In this document: positions 42,427-51,583 of the stretch, piece by piece
Layout of the letters: each line of letters opens with the position of its first letter
How positions within the stretch are numbered: the stretch's first letter is position 1
Notes under the pieces: generated by a model
Database searches by the model: none
What the model saw: the letters and a program-made list of their open reading frames with translations, nothing else
Told to the model about the DNA's origin: nothing
Position numbers and translations under genes: made by a program
NCBI GenBank assembly: GCA_905479495.1
Contig: CAJQMR010000009.1
Location: 124,001-188,000 of the forward strand
DNA: 64,000 bases
Direction: 5' to 3'
Source of the DNA: an uncultured Anaerolineae bacterium
GTDB taxonomy: Bacteria; Chloroflexota; Anaerolineae; Promineifilales; Promineifilaceae

Positions 42427-45400
42427 TTATTTGATCACGATTGGGATAAACAGTTGATACGAATTAACTGTAACTGTGACTGTGCCGGTGACGGCATCCG
42501 TGCCATCTGACAGCGTGTAGGTGAAGGTTTCAGTGCCGACAAAGCCCGTATTTGGCTTATAGGTGATGGTTGTGCCGTTTGTGGTGGCTGTACCATGCGC
42601 TGGATTGGCTACTGAAGTAATGGTTAAGCGGCTGCCTTCGATGGGATCGCTGTCGTTGTCTAACACCCGGATGATGACTCTGACACCTGCTGTTGTAGCG
42701 GCAGAATCCAAAACCGCCTGTGGCATATCGTTGACAGAAACGATGGTGATATGGACTGTGGCCACATCGGTGAATTCCCCATCGCCCACGGTGTAGGTGA
42801 AGCTGTCTGAGCCATGAAAATTGGGGTCTGGCGTGTATTGAATGGTGCTGCCTTGAATAACGGCCGTGCCATGCCCTGCCTGGCCAACCTGAAGAATTGA
42901 GAGCGAATCATTGTCCGGATCGTCGTCGTTGTTTAAGACATCAATGGTGATAGGTGCATCTTCAACCGTTTCTGGGAAGTCATCATACGCATTGGGTGCG
43001 GCATTGCTGCTGCTTACAGAGATTGTGATGGTGACCTGGGCAGAATCAGTTCCCCCATGCCCATCGCTGATGGTGTAAGTAAAAGTTTCGGTACCGACGA
43101 AGGTGAGGGCCGCTGTGTAGTCGATTTGGTTGTTGTTGATAACGGCCGTTCCCCCATTATCTGGCGTGCTAACTTCAATGATAGAAAGGACATCGTTAGC
43201 ATCTGGATCGGTATCGTTTGCTAAAACATCAATGTGAATTGTTCCTCCGTTTTCGGGAATGGAATCGCTGTCCTGGTTGGCGGTTGGCGTATCGTTAACG
43301 GCGGTTACTTCGATGGTGACCGTAGCGGTGTCGCTGCCCCCGTTGCCATCGCTGATGGTGTAGGTGAAGGTTTCACTGCCGAAAAAGTTAGGGGCGGGCG
43401 TGTAGTCGATTTGATTGTTGTTGATGACGGCCGTTCCGCCATTCCCAGGTGTGCCAACTTGCGTGATGGATAAAACATCAAATGCTTCTGGATCTGTATC
43501 GTTTGCCAGAACATCAATTTGAATCGTGCTGCTATCTTCGGCAATGATCCCGGTATCTTCATTGGCCGTTGGCGCATCATTGACTGCGGTTACGCTGATG
43601 GATACGGTTGCGGTGTGGCTGCCACCGTGGTCATCGCTAACAGTGTAGGTGAAGGTCTCGCTGCCAAAAAAGTTAGGGGCTGGTGTATAGTCGATTTGGT
43701 CGTTGTTGACGACGGCCGTTCCGCCGTTATCCGTTGCGCTCACAGCGGTGATTGAGAGCACATCACCCGCATCTAAATCAGTGTCATTGGCTAAGACGTC
43801 AATTTGGATAGGCCCATTGTCTTCTAACATAGAGGTGCTGTCATCATTGGCAACGGGTGCGTCATTAACGGCCGTTACGCTCACAGTTACCGTTGCAGTT
43901 GCTGTGCCGCCGTGGCCATCGCTCACGGTGTAGGTGAAGACTTCTGTGCCGAAGAAATTAGCTGTTGGCGTGTAGTCGATCTGGTTACTGTTGATGACGG
44001 CCGTTCCGCCATTATCAGGTGTTCCGACTGTGGTAACAACAAGCGTATCTCCGGCATTTGGGTCTGTATCATTAGCCAAAACATCGATCTGAATGGTGCT
44101 GCTATCTTCAGTGACTGTCTCACTGTCATTGTTAGCGGTTGGTGCGTCATTGATTTCGGTCACGGTGATGGTTACAAGGCCGATAGCCGTGCCGCCGTGG
44201 CCATCGCTCACGGTGTAAGTGAAGGTTTCCGTGCCGAAGAAGTTGGTTGCTGGCGTGTAATCGATTTGGTTGCTGTTGAGAACGGCCGTTCCCCCATTGT
44301 CTGTTGTGCCAACAGAATCGATAGAGAGAACATCACCTGTATCTGGATCGTCGTCATTGGCCAGGACATCTATTTGAATGGTGCTGCTGTTTTCTATAAC
44401 CGTGTCGTTATCGTCATTGGCCACTGGGGTATCGTTTACGGCCGTTACGTCAATCGTCACCGTGGCGCTGTCGCTGCCGCCGTTGCCGTCGCTGATGGTG
44501 TACGTGAAGGTTTCCGTACCGAAGAAGTTGAAGGCTGGCGTGTAATCGATCTGATTGCTGTTGATGATGGCGCTTCCGCCATTATCCGGTGTGCCAACGG
44601 AAGTGATTGTCAAAACATCGCTTGTGTCGAGGTCAGTGTCGTTGGCCAGCACGTCAAATGAAGTTGTGCCGCTGTCTTCAGCCACGGTTTTGTTGTCATC
44701 GTTGGCGGCGGGGGCGTCGTTGACGGCCGTTACGTTAATGGTCACAGTGGCAGTGTCAGTGCCGCCGTTGCCGTCGCTGATGGTGTAAGTGAAGGTTTCC
44801 GTACCGAAGAAGTTGAGGGCTGGGGTGTAATCGATCTGGTTATTGTTGAGAACGGCCGTTCCGCCATTATCTGGTGTGTTAACGGAAGTGATTGTCAAAA
44901 CATCGCTTGTGTCGAGGTCAGTGTCATTGGCCAAAACGTCCAGTGAAGTTGTACCATTATCTTCGGCTAAGGTCTGGTTGTCATCGTTGGCAGTTGGGGC
45001 ATCGTTCATTGCGGTGACGTCAATCGTTACAGTGGCGCTGTCGCTGCCACCGTTGCCATCGCTGATGGTGTAAGTAAAGATTTCCGTACCGAAGAAGTTG
45101 TCTGCTGGGGTGTAGTCGATCTGGTTGTTGTTGAGTACGGCCGTTCCGCCATTATCCGTTGAACCAACGATGGTGATGGCAAGCGTATCCCCGGAATTAG
45201 GGTCCGTGTCGTTGGCTAAAACGTCAAAGGAAGTTGTGCCACTGTCCTCGGCTACGGTTGGGTTATCATCGTTGGCGGTTGGGGCGTCATTCACTTCGGT
45301 GATAGTAATGGTCACCATGCCGGTGTCTGTGCCGCCATTGCCATCGCTGACAATGTAGGTGAAGATTTCGGTGCCAAAGAAGTTAGCCGCCGGGGTGTAG

Positions 45401-47751
45401 TCGATTTGGTTACTGTTGATGACGGCCGTTCCGCCATTATCTGTCGCCCCAACCGAATCGATGGAGAGAGTATCACCACTATCTGGGTCGGAGTCATTGG
45501 CCAGGACATCTATTTGAATGGTGCTGCTGTTTTCAATAACTGTGTCGCTGTCATCGTTGGCTGTGGGGGTGTCATTGACAGATGTCACCGTAATGCTAAC
45601 GGTTGCGGAGCTGCTGTCGCCATTGCCATCACTCATGGTGTAAGTGAAGGTTTCCGTGCCGAAGAAGTTGAGGGCTGGCGTGTAGTCGATTTGGTTGCTG
45701 TTGAGTACGGCCGTTCCGCCATTGTCCGTTGTCCCTACAGCAATAATGGAGAGTGTGTCTGCTGTGTCGGGGTCAGTGTCGTTGGCCAGCACATCAAAAG
45801 AGGTTGTGCCGCTGTCTTCCGCCACGGTTTTGTTGTCATCGTTGGCGGCTGGGGTGTCGTTAACGGCCGTTACGTCAATGGTCACGGTGGCGGTGTCGCT
45901 GCCGCCGTTGCCGTCGCTGATGGTGTAAGTGAAGGTTTCCGTACCGAAGAAGTTGAGGGCTGGCGTGTAGTCGATTTGGTTGCTGTTGAGAACGGCCGTT
46001 CCGCCATTATCCGGTGTGCCAACGGAAGTGATTGTCAAAACATCGCTTGTGTCGGGGTCAGTGTCGTTGGCCAGGACATTAAATGAAGTTGTGCCGCTGT
46101 CTTCAGCCACGGTTTTGTTGTCATCAGTGGCGGTTGGGGCGTCGTTGACGGCCGTTACGTCAATGGTCACGGTGGCGGTGTCGCTGCCGCCGTTGCCGTC
46201 GCTGATGGTGTATGTGAAGGTTTCCGTACCGAAGAAGTTGTCTGCTGGGGTGTAGTCGATCTGGTTGCTGTTGAGAACGGCCGTTCCGCCATTGTCAGTC
46301 GTACCAACAGCAGAGATAGTAAGCGTGTCTCCTGTATCTGGATCGGTGTCGTTGGCCAGCACATCAAATGAAGTGGTGCCGCTGTCTTCGGCCACTGTCT
46401 CATTGTCGTTGTTGGCTGCCGGAGCTGTGTTGATGTGCAGCGTCGTGAAATTTCGCGTAGACGATTGGCTGCTGCCGGTTGTGTTACTGGCAATAATTGC
46501 CCAATAATAAATTGTGTCTGAGGTCAACCCGCTGGCATCATAAGTTGTTGAAACGATGCCGGATTGGTCGATGAGCGGGGCGCTTAAATCCGAATTTTCT
46601 GAGACGAGCAGCTGATAAGAATCTGCTCCCGTCGTCGCCTGCCAGGAAAAAGTCGGCGACAAAGCAACATCAGCTTCATCCTGAACTGGTGAAGTGAGCA
46701 AAGGTGTGTCTGGTAGCGGTATTGGCTGATTGCTGCTGGTAGTGAATGTCCATTGCTCAGACCAGTTGCTGTCATTCGTGTTATGGGCAATCACAATCCA
46801 GAAGTAAGTATCCTCTGGCAGTTGTGCGCTGGGTGTAAATGAGGTTTCTGTAATGCCGGTTGGGTTTAGAACCAGGGAGCCCATCGCGGCATCGTTGCCA
46901 ACGCGCAGTTCATAATAATCTGCATTGGCGGAAGCTTCCCAGGAAAACGTGGGCGTTTGCGATACGGTTGAACCGTTAAGCGGAGCCGTTTGCACTGGAA
47001 TGTCTGGCGAGGTTGTGGCTCCTGCACCAAGCAAAATGCCTGCGTAAGGTGCTGTACCAATATCGTAATTGCTTCCGTTGGGCGTAAACAGAATCACCTG
47101 TTCGCTGGAGAGCGACTCGGTATCAAAGGAAAACTTGGTGCCTTGCTTGCCATTACTGTTTTCTAATCCAACGGTTGCTGATGCGCCGTGCGTCTGGGGA
47201 TTACTACCAACGAGATAGCGATATTGAAACTGAATCGTATTGCTGCTCTCATTTAAGATGACAAAAAATGTTCCCAAAGGTGATGGATCATTCCAAAAGC
47301 CAACATTTGTAAACTGCACAACCAACTGGCGATTGGGTGCGGTTCCAATGGTTTGATAATAGATATATTCACCTGAGGAATTGTAGACAGTTAAGTCATC
47401 CCAGAATGGGGCGATGTAGTTGTCTGGATTTGTCGTATCATCAATATCATCATTCGTGTAGTCGGCGAGATCGCGACCGTCGAAAGAGATATACCCATTG
47501 GAGGAAACGTAAAATTCACTATATGAATTCCCAAAAAATGTGAAATCAAAGCCAATGGGTAAGGCTGCTGAACCCACGTCGTCACCGTTTACACCCGTAT
47601 CGATGCCTTGATAATAGGTTTCTGGTGGCAAGTCTGCACGTGCGGCCGGTACGGCCGTATAAGCAAAAACCAATGCCAGGAGGAAGATAACCAAAATCAG
47701 TTTAGAATATGTGAGGATAACTTCTTTTAATTTAAAATTTAATGTTTTCAT
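42427..47751 (-). CDS. Giant secreted repeat protein with 14 cadherin/Ig-like (tandem-95) repeats
   Basis: 1774 aa. Signal peptide ending near residue 39 (AVPAARA). A NIDO-like N-terminal domain (FDFTFFGNSYSEFYVSSNGY, PFWDDL) is followed by two fibronectin III-like domains (PTFSWEASANADYYELRVGN; PTFSWQATTGADSYQLLVSE) and 14 repeats of about 95 aa starting NDAPTANDD...VAEDSGTTSFDVLANDTD and ending GTETFTYTISDGNGGSDTATVTI. Asp/Asn-rich loops suggest calcium binding. The tail is YQLFIPIVIK. Likely a surface adhesin or matrix protein. Several repeats are nearly identical in DNA, so repeat number may vary or be misassembled. Confidence 0.9.
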   Translation of the reverse strand: MKTLNFKLKEVILTYSKLILVIFLLALVFAYTAVPAARADLPPETYYQGIDTGVNGDDVGSAALPIGFDFTFFGNSYSEFYVSSNGYISFDGRDLADYTNDDIDDTTNPDNYIAPFWDDLTVYNSSGEYIYYQTIGTAPNRQLVVQFTNVGFWNDPSPLGTFFVILNESSNTIQFQYRYLVGSNPQTHGASATVGLENSNGKQGTKFSFDTESLSSEQVILFTPNGSNYDIGTAPYAGILLGAGATTSPDIPVQTAPLNGSTVSQTPTFSWEASANADYYELRVGNDAAMGSLVLNPTGITETSFTPSAQLPEDTYFWIVIAHNTNDSNWSEQWTFTTSSNQPIPLPDTPLLTSPVQDEADVALSPTFSWQATTGADSYQLLVSENSDLSAPLIDQSGIVSTTYDASGLTSDTIYYWAIIASNTTGSSQSSTRNFTTLHINTAPAANNDNETVAEDSGTTSFDVLANDTDPDTGDTLTISAVGTTDNGGTAVLNSNQIDYTPADNFFGTETFTYTISDGNGGSDTATVTIDVTAVNDAPTATDDNKTVAEDSGTTSFNVLANDTDPDTSDVLTITSVGTPDNGGTAVLNSNQIDYTPALNFFGTETFTYTISDGNGGSDTATVTIDVTAVNDTPAANDDNKTVAEDSGTTSFDVLANDTDPDTADTLSIIAVGTTDNGGTAVLNSNQIDYTPALNFFGTETFTYTMSDGNGDSSSATVSITVTSVNDTPTANDDSDTVIENSSTIQIDVLANDSDPDSGDTLSIDSVGATDNGGTAVINSNQIDYTPAANFFGTEIFTYIVSDGNGGTDTGMVTITITEVNDAPTANDDNPTVAEDSGTTSFDVLANDTDPNSGDTLAITIVGSTDNGGTAVLNNNQIDYTPADNFFGTEIFTYTISDGNGGSDSATVTIDVTAMNDAPTANDDNQTLAEDNGTTSLDVLANDTDLDTSDVLTITSVNTPDNGGTAVLNNNQIDYTPALNFFGTETFTYTISDGNGGTDTATVTINVTAVNDAPAANDDNKTVAEDSGTTSFDVLANDTDLDTSDVLTITSVGTPDNGGSAIINSNQIDYTPAFNFFGTETFTYTISDGNGGSDSATVTIDVTAVNDTPVANDDNDTVIENSSTIQIDVLANDDDPDTGDVLSIDSVGTTDNGGTAVLNSNQIDYTPATNFFGTETFTYTVSDGHGGTAIGLVTITVTEINDAPTANNDSETVTEDSSTIQIDVLANDTDPNAGDTLVVTTVGTPDNGGTAVINSNQIDYTPTANFFGTEVFTYTVSDGHGGTATATVTVSVTAVNDAPVANDDSTSMLEDNGPIQIDVLANDTDLDAGDVLSITAVSATDNGGTAVVNNDQIDYTPAPNFFGSETFTYTVSDDHGGSHTATVSISVTAVNDAPTANEDTGIIAEDSSTIQIDVLANDTDPEAFDVLSITQVGTPGNGGTAVINNNQIDYTPAPNFFGSETFTYTISDGNGGSDTATVTIEVTAVNDTPTANQDSDSIPENGGTIHIDVLANDTDPDANDVLSIIEVSTPDNGGTAVINNNQIDYTAALTFVGTETFTYTISDGHGGTDSAQVTITISVSSSNAAPNAYDDFPETVEDAPITIDVLNNDDDPDNDSLSILQVGQAGHGTAVIQGSTIQYTPDPNFHGSDSFTYTVGDGEFTDVATVHITIVSVNDMPQAVLDSAATTAGVRVIIRVLDNDSDPIEGSRLTITSVANPAHGTATTNGTTITYKPNTGFVGTETFTYTLSDGTDAVTGTVTVTVNSYQLFIPIVIK
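42900..46430. repeat. Tandem array of about 285-bp coding repeats
   Basis: Repeats of 95 codons within the giant gene. The string ACGGCCGTTCC recurs with 285-bp spacing (about 43997, 44282, 44852, 45137, 45422, 45707, 45992, 46277), encoding the TAV of GGTAVLNSNQ. Units between 44.2 and 46.4 kb are the most alike, pointing to recent unequal exchange or gene conversion there. Confidence 0.9.
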
Positions 47752-47941
47752 GACATCCCCTGATAAAACTTCCTATACAACTTCTTAATCAATAAAACTA
47801 CCTATACAACTCGTAATAAATTAACTCTTAAGGGTGATCTTAAGAATGGTCGCTTGCAGAAATTGTTACATATCGGTTTTTTGAAACCAAAGTACTATCC
47901 TTACATTGGACTGGCATTTTCTCGAACAAAGAAAACAAAAA

Positions 47942-47977
47942 ACCCTTTGCCTTATAAAAGATTATGGGGCAAAGGGT
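47942..47977 (-). terminator. Terminator past the beta-helix remnant
   Basis: ACCCTTTGCC ... GGCAAAGGGT with a 16-nt loop, followed on the minus strand by a T-rich run (GGGTTTTTTGTTTTC). Confidence 0.75.
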
Positions 47978-48029
47978 CTTGAGTTTCTTGTGGGTGTTTT
48001 ACCACGTATTCTGTTGTAGCGAGCCTGGT

Positions 48030-48221
48030 TTATGGTTTTGCAACTATTGGCAAATAGATGTACGTGATAGGCAAAGCACCGTATTCAACTGCACCAATAT
48101 CGCAAACGGCCGTTTCGTCACCATCGCCATTCATGATCGGTTTTGGATCGATTGCTGGATATACTGCAAAATGGTTGACGCCAACGGCCGTTCCATAGAA
48201 AATGTCCCCAGGCGACAACAC
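48030..48221 (-). pseudogene. C-terminal remnant of a third beta-helix/CSLREA paralogue
   Basis: 63 codons ending DGDETAVCDIGAVEYGALPITYIYLPIVAKP, almost the same as the end of paralogue 2 (DSDETAVCDIGAVEYGASTLLYIYLPVILKP). No signal peptide, CSLREA segment or beta-helix rungs upstream; the PrsW-like gene begins just beyond. A terminator is still present downstream. I read it as what is left after deletion of a third copy; it could be a very short expressed peptide but no ribosome binding site is clear. Confidence 0.7.
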
Positions 48222-48241
48222 AACATTTAGGAGGTGGCTTT

Positions 48242-49084
48242 ATGCGTGGACCCTGGCAACAGCGCAGCAGTTTGTGGCAAGCAGACATTGCGTCTATCGT
48301 GCTGCTCATCTTGTTTGTACTGGCCATTTTTGGCCTGGAAGCGTGGCTTCAACCCCAATTTACCCCCACAACACTTGTGTTAACTGGCATTCTTATCACC
48401 CTGGTACCGGCCATCGTCTGGCTGGCATTTTTTTACCGGCGAGATCGATTGGAACCGGAACCAAAGCATCTCATTGTGCAAATGGTGATTTTGGGTGGCC
48501 TTTTGGCCAGTGCCATTGGTATTCCGGTGGTAGAAGGCTTGTTTGCCGTACCCAACTGGTTAAGCGATAGTCCCGCCTGGGCCCAGTTGTTGGGTGGCTT
48601 CCTTATTGTGGGCATGACCCAAGAATTCCTGAAATATGCGGCCGTTCGCTTTTCGGTCTATTATGCGGCCGATTTTGATGAAGCGATTGACGGCATTATT
48701 TACACAACGGCCGTTGCCGTTGGGTTTGCCGTGGTGCTCAACATTAACTTTGTGGTTAGTTCAGGCGGCGTAAATTTAGGCTCTGGGGCGATTCGCATTG
48801 TGCTTACCACATTGGCACAGGCCAGCTTTGCCGGGGTGGTGGGCTACTTCCTGGGACGAATGAAGTTTGAGAAACGGCCGCTTTGGTGGATGCCGCTTGG
48901 GCTAACCATTGCCGCTGCGCTCAACAGTCTTTTCTACTTCTTGCGCGGTACCTTAAGCCAGGGCGGCTTGGGCGCTGTCAACAGTTGGGTAGGCTTGGTG
49001 CTGGCCGCGCTGCTGGCCGGTGGAATCACCTGGTTTCTCTCCCGCTCCATCCAGCACGATCTGGTTATGCACGGAGGTGATTGA
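48242..49084 (+). CDS. PrsW-like intramembrane protease family protein, divergent motifs
   Basis: 280 aa, about eight membrane spans. The PrsW signature is present but altered: MTQEFLKYAAV in place of EExxK (one Glu missing) and DEAIDGIIYTTAVAVGFAVVLN in place of the DGxxYGxxxGxGFAxxEN pattern (Glu-Asn lost). So it may not be proteolytic, unlike the intact paralogue at 55743. AGGAGG lies 7 bases before the ATG. First of three closely spaced genes with a membrane protein and a secreted protease. Confidence 0.72.
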   Translation: MRGPWQQRSSLWQADIASIVLLILFVLAIFGLEAWLQPQFTPTTLVLTGILITLVPAIVWLAFFYRRDRLEPEPKHLIVQMVILGGLLASAIGIPVVEGLFAVPNWLSDSPAWAQLLGGFLIVGMTQEFLKYAAVRFSVYYAADFDEAIDGIIYTTAVAVGFAVVLNINFVVSSGGVNLGSGAIRIVLTTLAQASFAGVVGYFLGRMKFEKRPLWWMPLGLTIAAALNSLFYFLRGTLSQGGLGAVNSWVGLVLAALLAGGITWFLSRSIQHDLVMHGGD

Positions 49085-49085
49085 T

Positions 49086-49658
49086 ATGACGCCTATCACT
49101 GTTCCCCAAACTGATTTGGCCCAAGAGCGGCGTTCGGCCCTCATAACCATCCTTTTGGTCGTGGTGGCATTGCTGTTGGGCTGGTGGGTAAAAACGGCCG
49201 TACAAAGCGCCACCCGCGCAGTGAACTTAGATGGTTATACGGCTGCCGTGCCGGATGGCTGGCTGGTGCAAGAAGGTGCTGGCGACCTCGTCTTTGTTGC
49301 CCGAAATCCGCAAGCATTGGATGAACTTTACCGTTTAAGTCGATTGCCAGCCGCAACGGATTTAGCTGCTGTGGCTGAAAATCGCAGTCTGTCTCGCGCT
49401 CAATTGGATGATACCTTCCGTGTATTGGCTGCCTCGCCGATTGTTTTTGCCGGTCAGGATGCCTACAAAGTTAGCTTTGCCCGGGCGGATGTCGATGCAC
49501 CGGGTTTGCCCAACGTGATCGAAGGGATCGATTACTACTTTGCCCTGGATGATCAGGTAATGGTTTTGTCCTTGGAAGCAAAGGCCGCAACCTTTGCCGA
49601 TGCCGTATCCGCTTTTCAACAATTTGTTCAATCAGTTTCCTACAATGGAGGAGAGTAA
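49086..49658 (+). CDS. Membrane-anchored hypothetical protein
   Basis: 190 aa: short cytoplasmic start, one membrane span (about 19-38), then an extracytoplasmic domain (YTAAVPDGWLVQEGAGDLVF ... FADAVSAFQQFVQSV) with the look of PsbP/Mog1-like small folds. Function unknown. ATG 49086 is one base after the upstream TGA and has GGAGGTG 7 bases before, giving tight coupling to the PrsW-like gene and then to the protease gene. Confidence 0.72.
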   Translation: MTPITVPQTDLAQERRSALITILLVVVALLLGWWVKTAVQSATRAVNLDGYTAAVPDGWLVQEGAGDLVFVARNPQALDELYRLSRLPAATDLAAVAENRSLSRAQLDDTFRVLAASPIVFAGQDAYKVSFARADVDAPGLPNVIEGIDYYFALDDQVMVLSLEAKAATFADAVSAFQQFVQSVSYNGGE

Positions 49659-49661
49659 GGA

Positions 49662-51326
49662 ATGAAACGACTCCAAAACTCCCCTTTACAAATGCTCTTT
49701 TTGCTGCTGTTGCTCTTTGCGTTTACCTCGATGGCTTGCCAGCTGGGGGCGGCCCTGGAAGCGACCCCAACGCCCCGGACGCGGGAAGATAATGACGAAG
49801 GTGACGAACCGACGCCGACCGCAGAACCAGAAACACCGCCCGTGGCTCCGGAACCAACCCCGGAGCCGGATGAGACTGCCAGCAGCACTGGCGGTGAAGC
49901 GGCTCCCATCGAACGGTTACAGGCGGCGACGGTACAAATTTTTGCCAAGCAGGTGATAAACGGCCGTCTCCAAACCATCTGGACTGGCTCTGGCACTATT
50001 ATTTCGCCTGAGGGGGTCATTTTGACCAACGCCCACGTGGCGGCCCCTACATCGCCTGGCCTGGCTACGCTGTACAACGACCCGGAACTGCTCTTTGGCG
50101 ACGAACCAGATCAACTTGTAGTGGCGCTCAGCTCGGCAGCCGATCAACCACCCACCGAAACCTATGTGGCTGAACTGGCCGCTGCGGATGGCTCACTTGA
50201 TCTGGCCGTCATTAAAATTACGGCCGATTTAGACGGCAAAGAGCTAGACCCTAGCACGCTCGATTTGCCCTTTGTGGAAGTGGGCGACTCAGACAGCATC
50301 CAGCTGGGCGAAGAAATTCGCATCTTGGGTTATCCTGGAGCTGGCGGGGAAACCATCACCTTTACCCGAGGCAACGTGGCTGGGTTCGAGAGCCAAAATC
50401 GGGTGGGCAACCGCGCCTGGATCAAAACGGATGCGACCATTTCGCCCGGTAACTCTGGTGGGCTGGGTGTAAACGCCGCTGGCCAGATCATCGGCGTGCC
50501 GTCATTTGGGCAAGAGGCCATTGGTGGGGCCATTAACCGGCTGCGGGCCATCAATTATGCGCTGCCCTTGCTGGAGGCCGCCGAGGTCAACAGTGGCTAC
50601 AAAAGCCCATTTGTGGTGGCCAGCACGGGTCAGGAAACGTTCACGCACATCACCTGGGCCGATGATTACAGTGATGCCGATCAATGTGCCGTTGGGCCAA
50701 GAGAGAGTTATCCCAGCAATACCACCTTTGCCGTGGCTATTTTTGCATACAGTGGCATGGCCAATGGCGAACAGGTTGTTGTGGCCTGGTGGCTGGATGA
50801 TGAAATCTTGAGCACCAACGTGTTTGAATGGAGTGAGGGCAAATCTGGTGACTGCACACCGTTTTACTTCCACAATTACGGCGATCCGATTGCCAACGGG
50901 AATTATACGGTGGAGATTTATGTTGGTGGCGATTTAGAGTTTGTGGGTGCGGCAGAAACGGCCGTTGGCAGCACAACAGCCAATAGCGGCAGCAACAATA
51001 GTGCTAACACCACCAAGGATGGCGTGCAGATTGAAGGTGAAATCCTGGATGCTGACAGCGGCAAACCGCTCAGAGGGGCCGTCATCTTTATCTTGCAGCC
51101 CGGCACTGATTTGGATGCCTGGTTAGACAATCCAACCGATGCTGAAGTGTACGCTTTTGCCGAGACTGACCAAAAAGGGTATTTTTTCTTACCCCAACCG
51201 TTGCAGCGCGGCGTGGAATATCCAGGCGTGGCTGGGATGACTGGCTACCGCAACAACGAAGGCTTCCTGGAATTCTCTGCCGACGATCCCGATAAGCTGT
51301 TCCTCACGTTGGAGTTAAGTAAATAG
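49662..51326 (+). CDS. Secreted trypsin-like serine protease, lipoprotein
   Basis: 554 aa. Signal peptide with lipobox TSMAC, then a Thr/Pro/Glu-rich linker. Protease domain about 95-300 with the triad His (LTNAHVA, about 124), Asp (SLDLAVIKI, about 183) and Ser (SPGNSGGLGV, about 264), as in DegP/HtrA-type S1C proteases; no PDZ domain. The C-terminal half has a beta domain and a carboxypeptidase-regulatory-like segment (IEGEILDADSGKPLRGAVIF). Anchored outside the membrane. Third gene of the unit with the PrsW-like protein, suggesting an envelope proteolysis module. Confidence 0.88.
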   Translation: MKRLQNSPLQMLFLLLLLFAFTSMACQLGAALEATPTPRTREDNDEGDEPTPTAEPETPPVAPEPTPEPDETASSTGGEAAPIERLQAATVQIFAKQVINGRLQTIWTGSGTIISPEGVILTNAHVAAPTSPGLATLYNDPELLFGDEPDQLVVALSSAADQPPTETYVAELAAADGSLDLAVIKITADLDGKELDPSTLDLPFVEVGDSDSIQLGEEIRILGYPGAGGETITFTRGNVAGFESQNRVGNRAWIKTDATISPGNSGGLGVNAAGQIIGVPSFGQEAIGGAINRLRAINYALPLLEAAEVNSGYKSPFVVASTGQETFTHITWADDYSDADQCAVGPRESYPSNTTFAVAIFAYSGMANGEQVVVAWWLDDEILSTNVFEWSEGKSGDCTPFYFHNYGDPIANGNYTVEIYVGGDLEFVGAAETAVGSTTANSGSNNSANTTKDGVQIEGEILDADSGKPLRGAVIFILQPGTDLDAWLDNPTDAEVYAFAETDQKGYFFLPQPLQRGVEYPGVAGMTGYRNNEGFLEFSADDPDKLFLTLELSK

Positions 51327-51337
51327 TTTGCGAGTGA

Positions 51338-51381
51338 CGAGTCGGCAGATGAGCTGGTTTTTCAGTTTATTTGCCGACTCG
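51338..51381 (+). terminator. Hairpin after the protease gene
   Basis: CGAGTCGGCA (51338-51347) pairs with TGCCGACTCG (51372-51381), 24-nt loop containing T5; no T-run after the stem, so termination is uncertain. Confidence 0.4.
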
Positions 51382-51583
51382 CAACCTTCTTAAGTTGCAA
51401 CCCCTTCCTCAAAGTGACGTATAATCAAACGTATCATTAAAGTAAACCGAAAAAACATTTCGGAAGATTTAACTGTCAAAATGGTTTACTTTCAGGAGAA
51501 AAGAAAGCTCGAATGAGACTTTTTATTTTTGAAGACTGTCTTTTCTTCACTAATATAGTGACTAAATATTGTTAGGAGAACTT

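Noticed and set aside
42427-47751. CRISPR-like or satellite array at the giant repeat gene
   Set aside because: The 285-bp period is a multiple of three, and the frame encodes Ig/cadherin-like repeats throughout.
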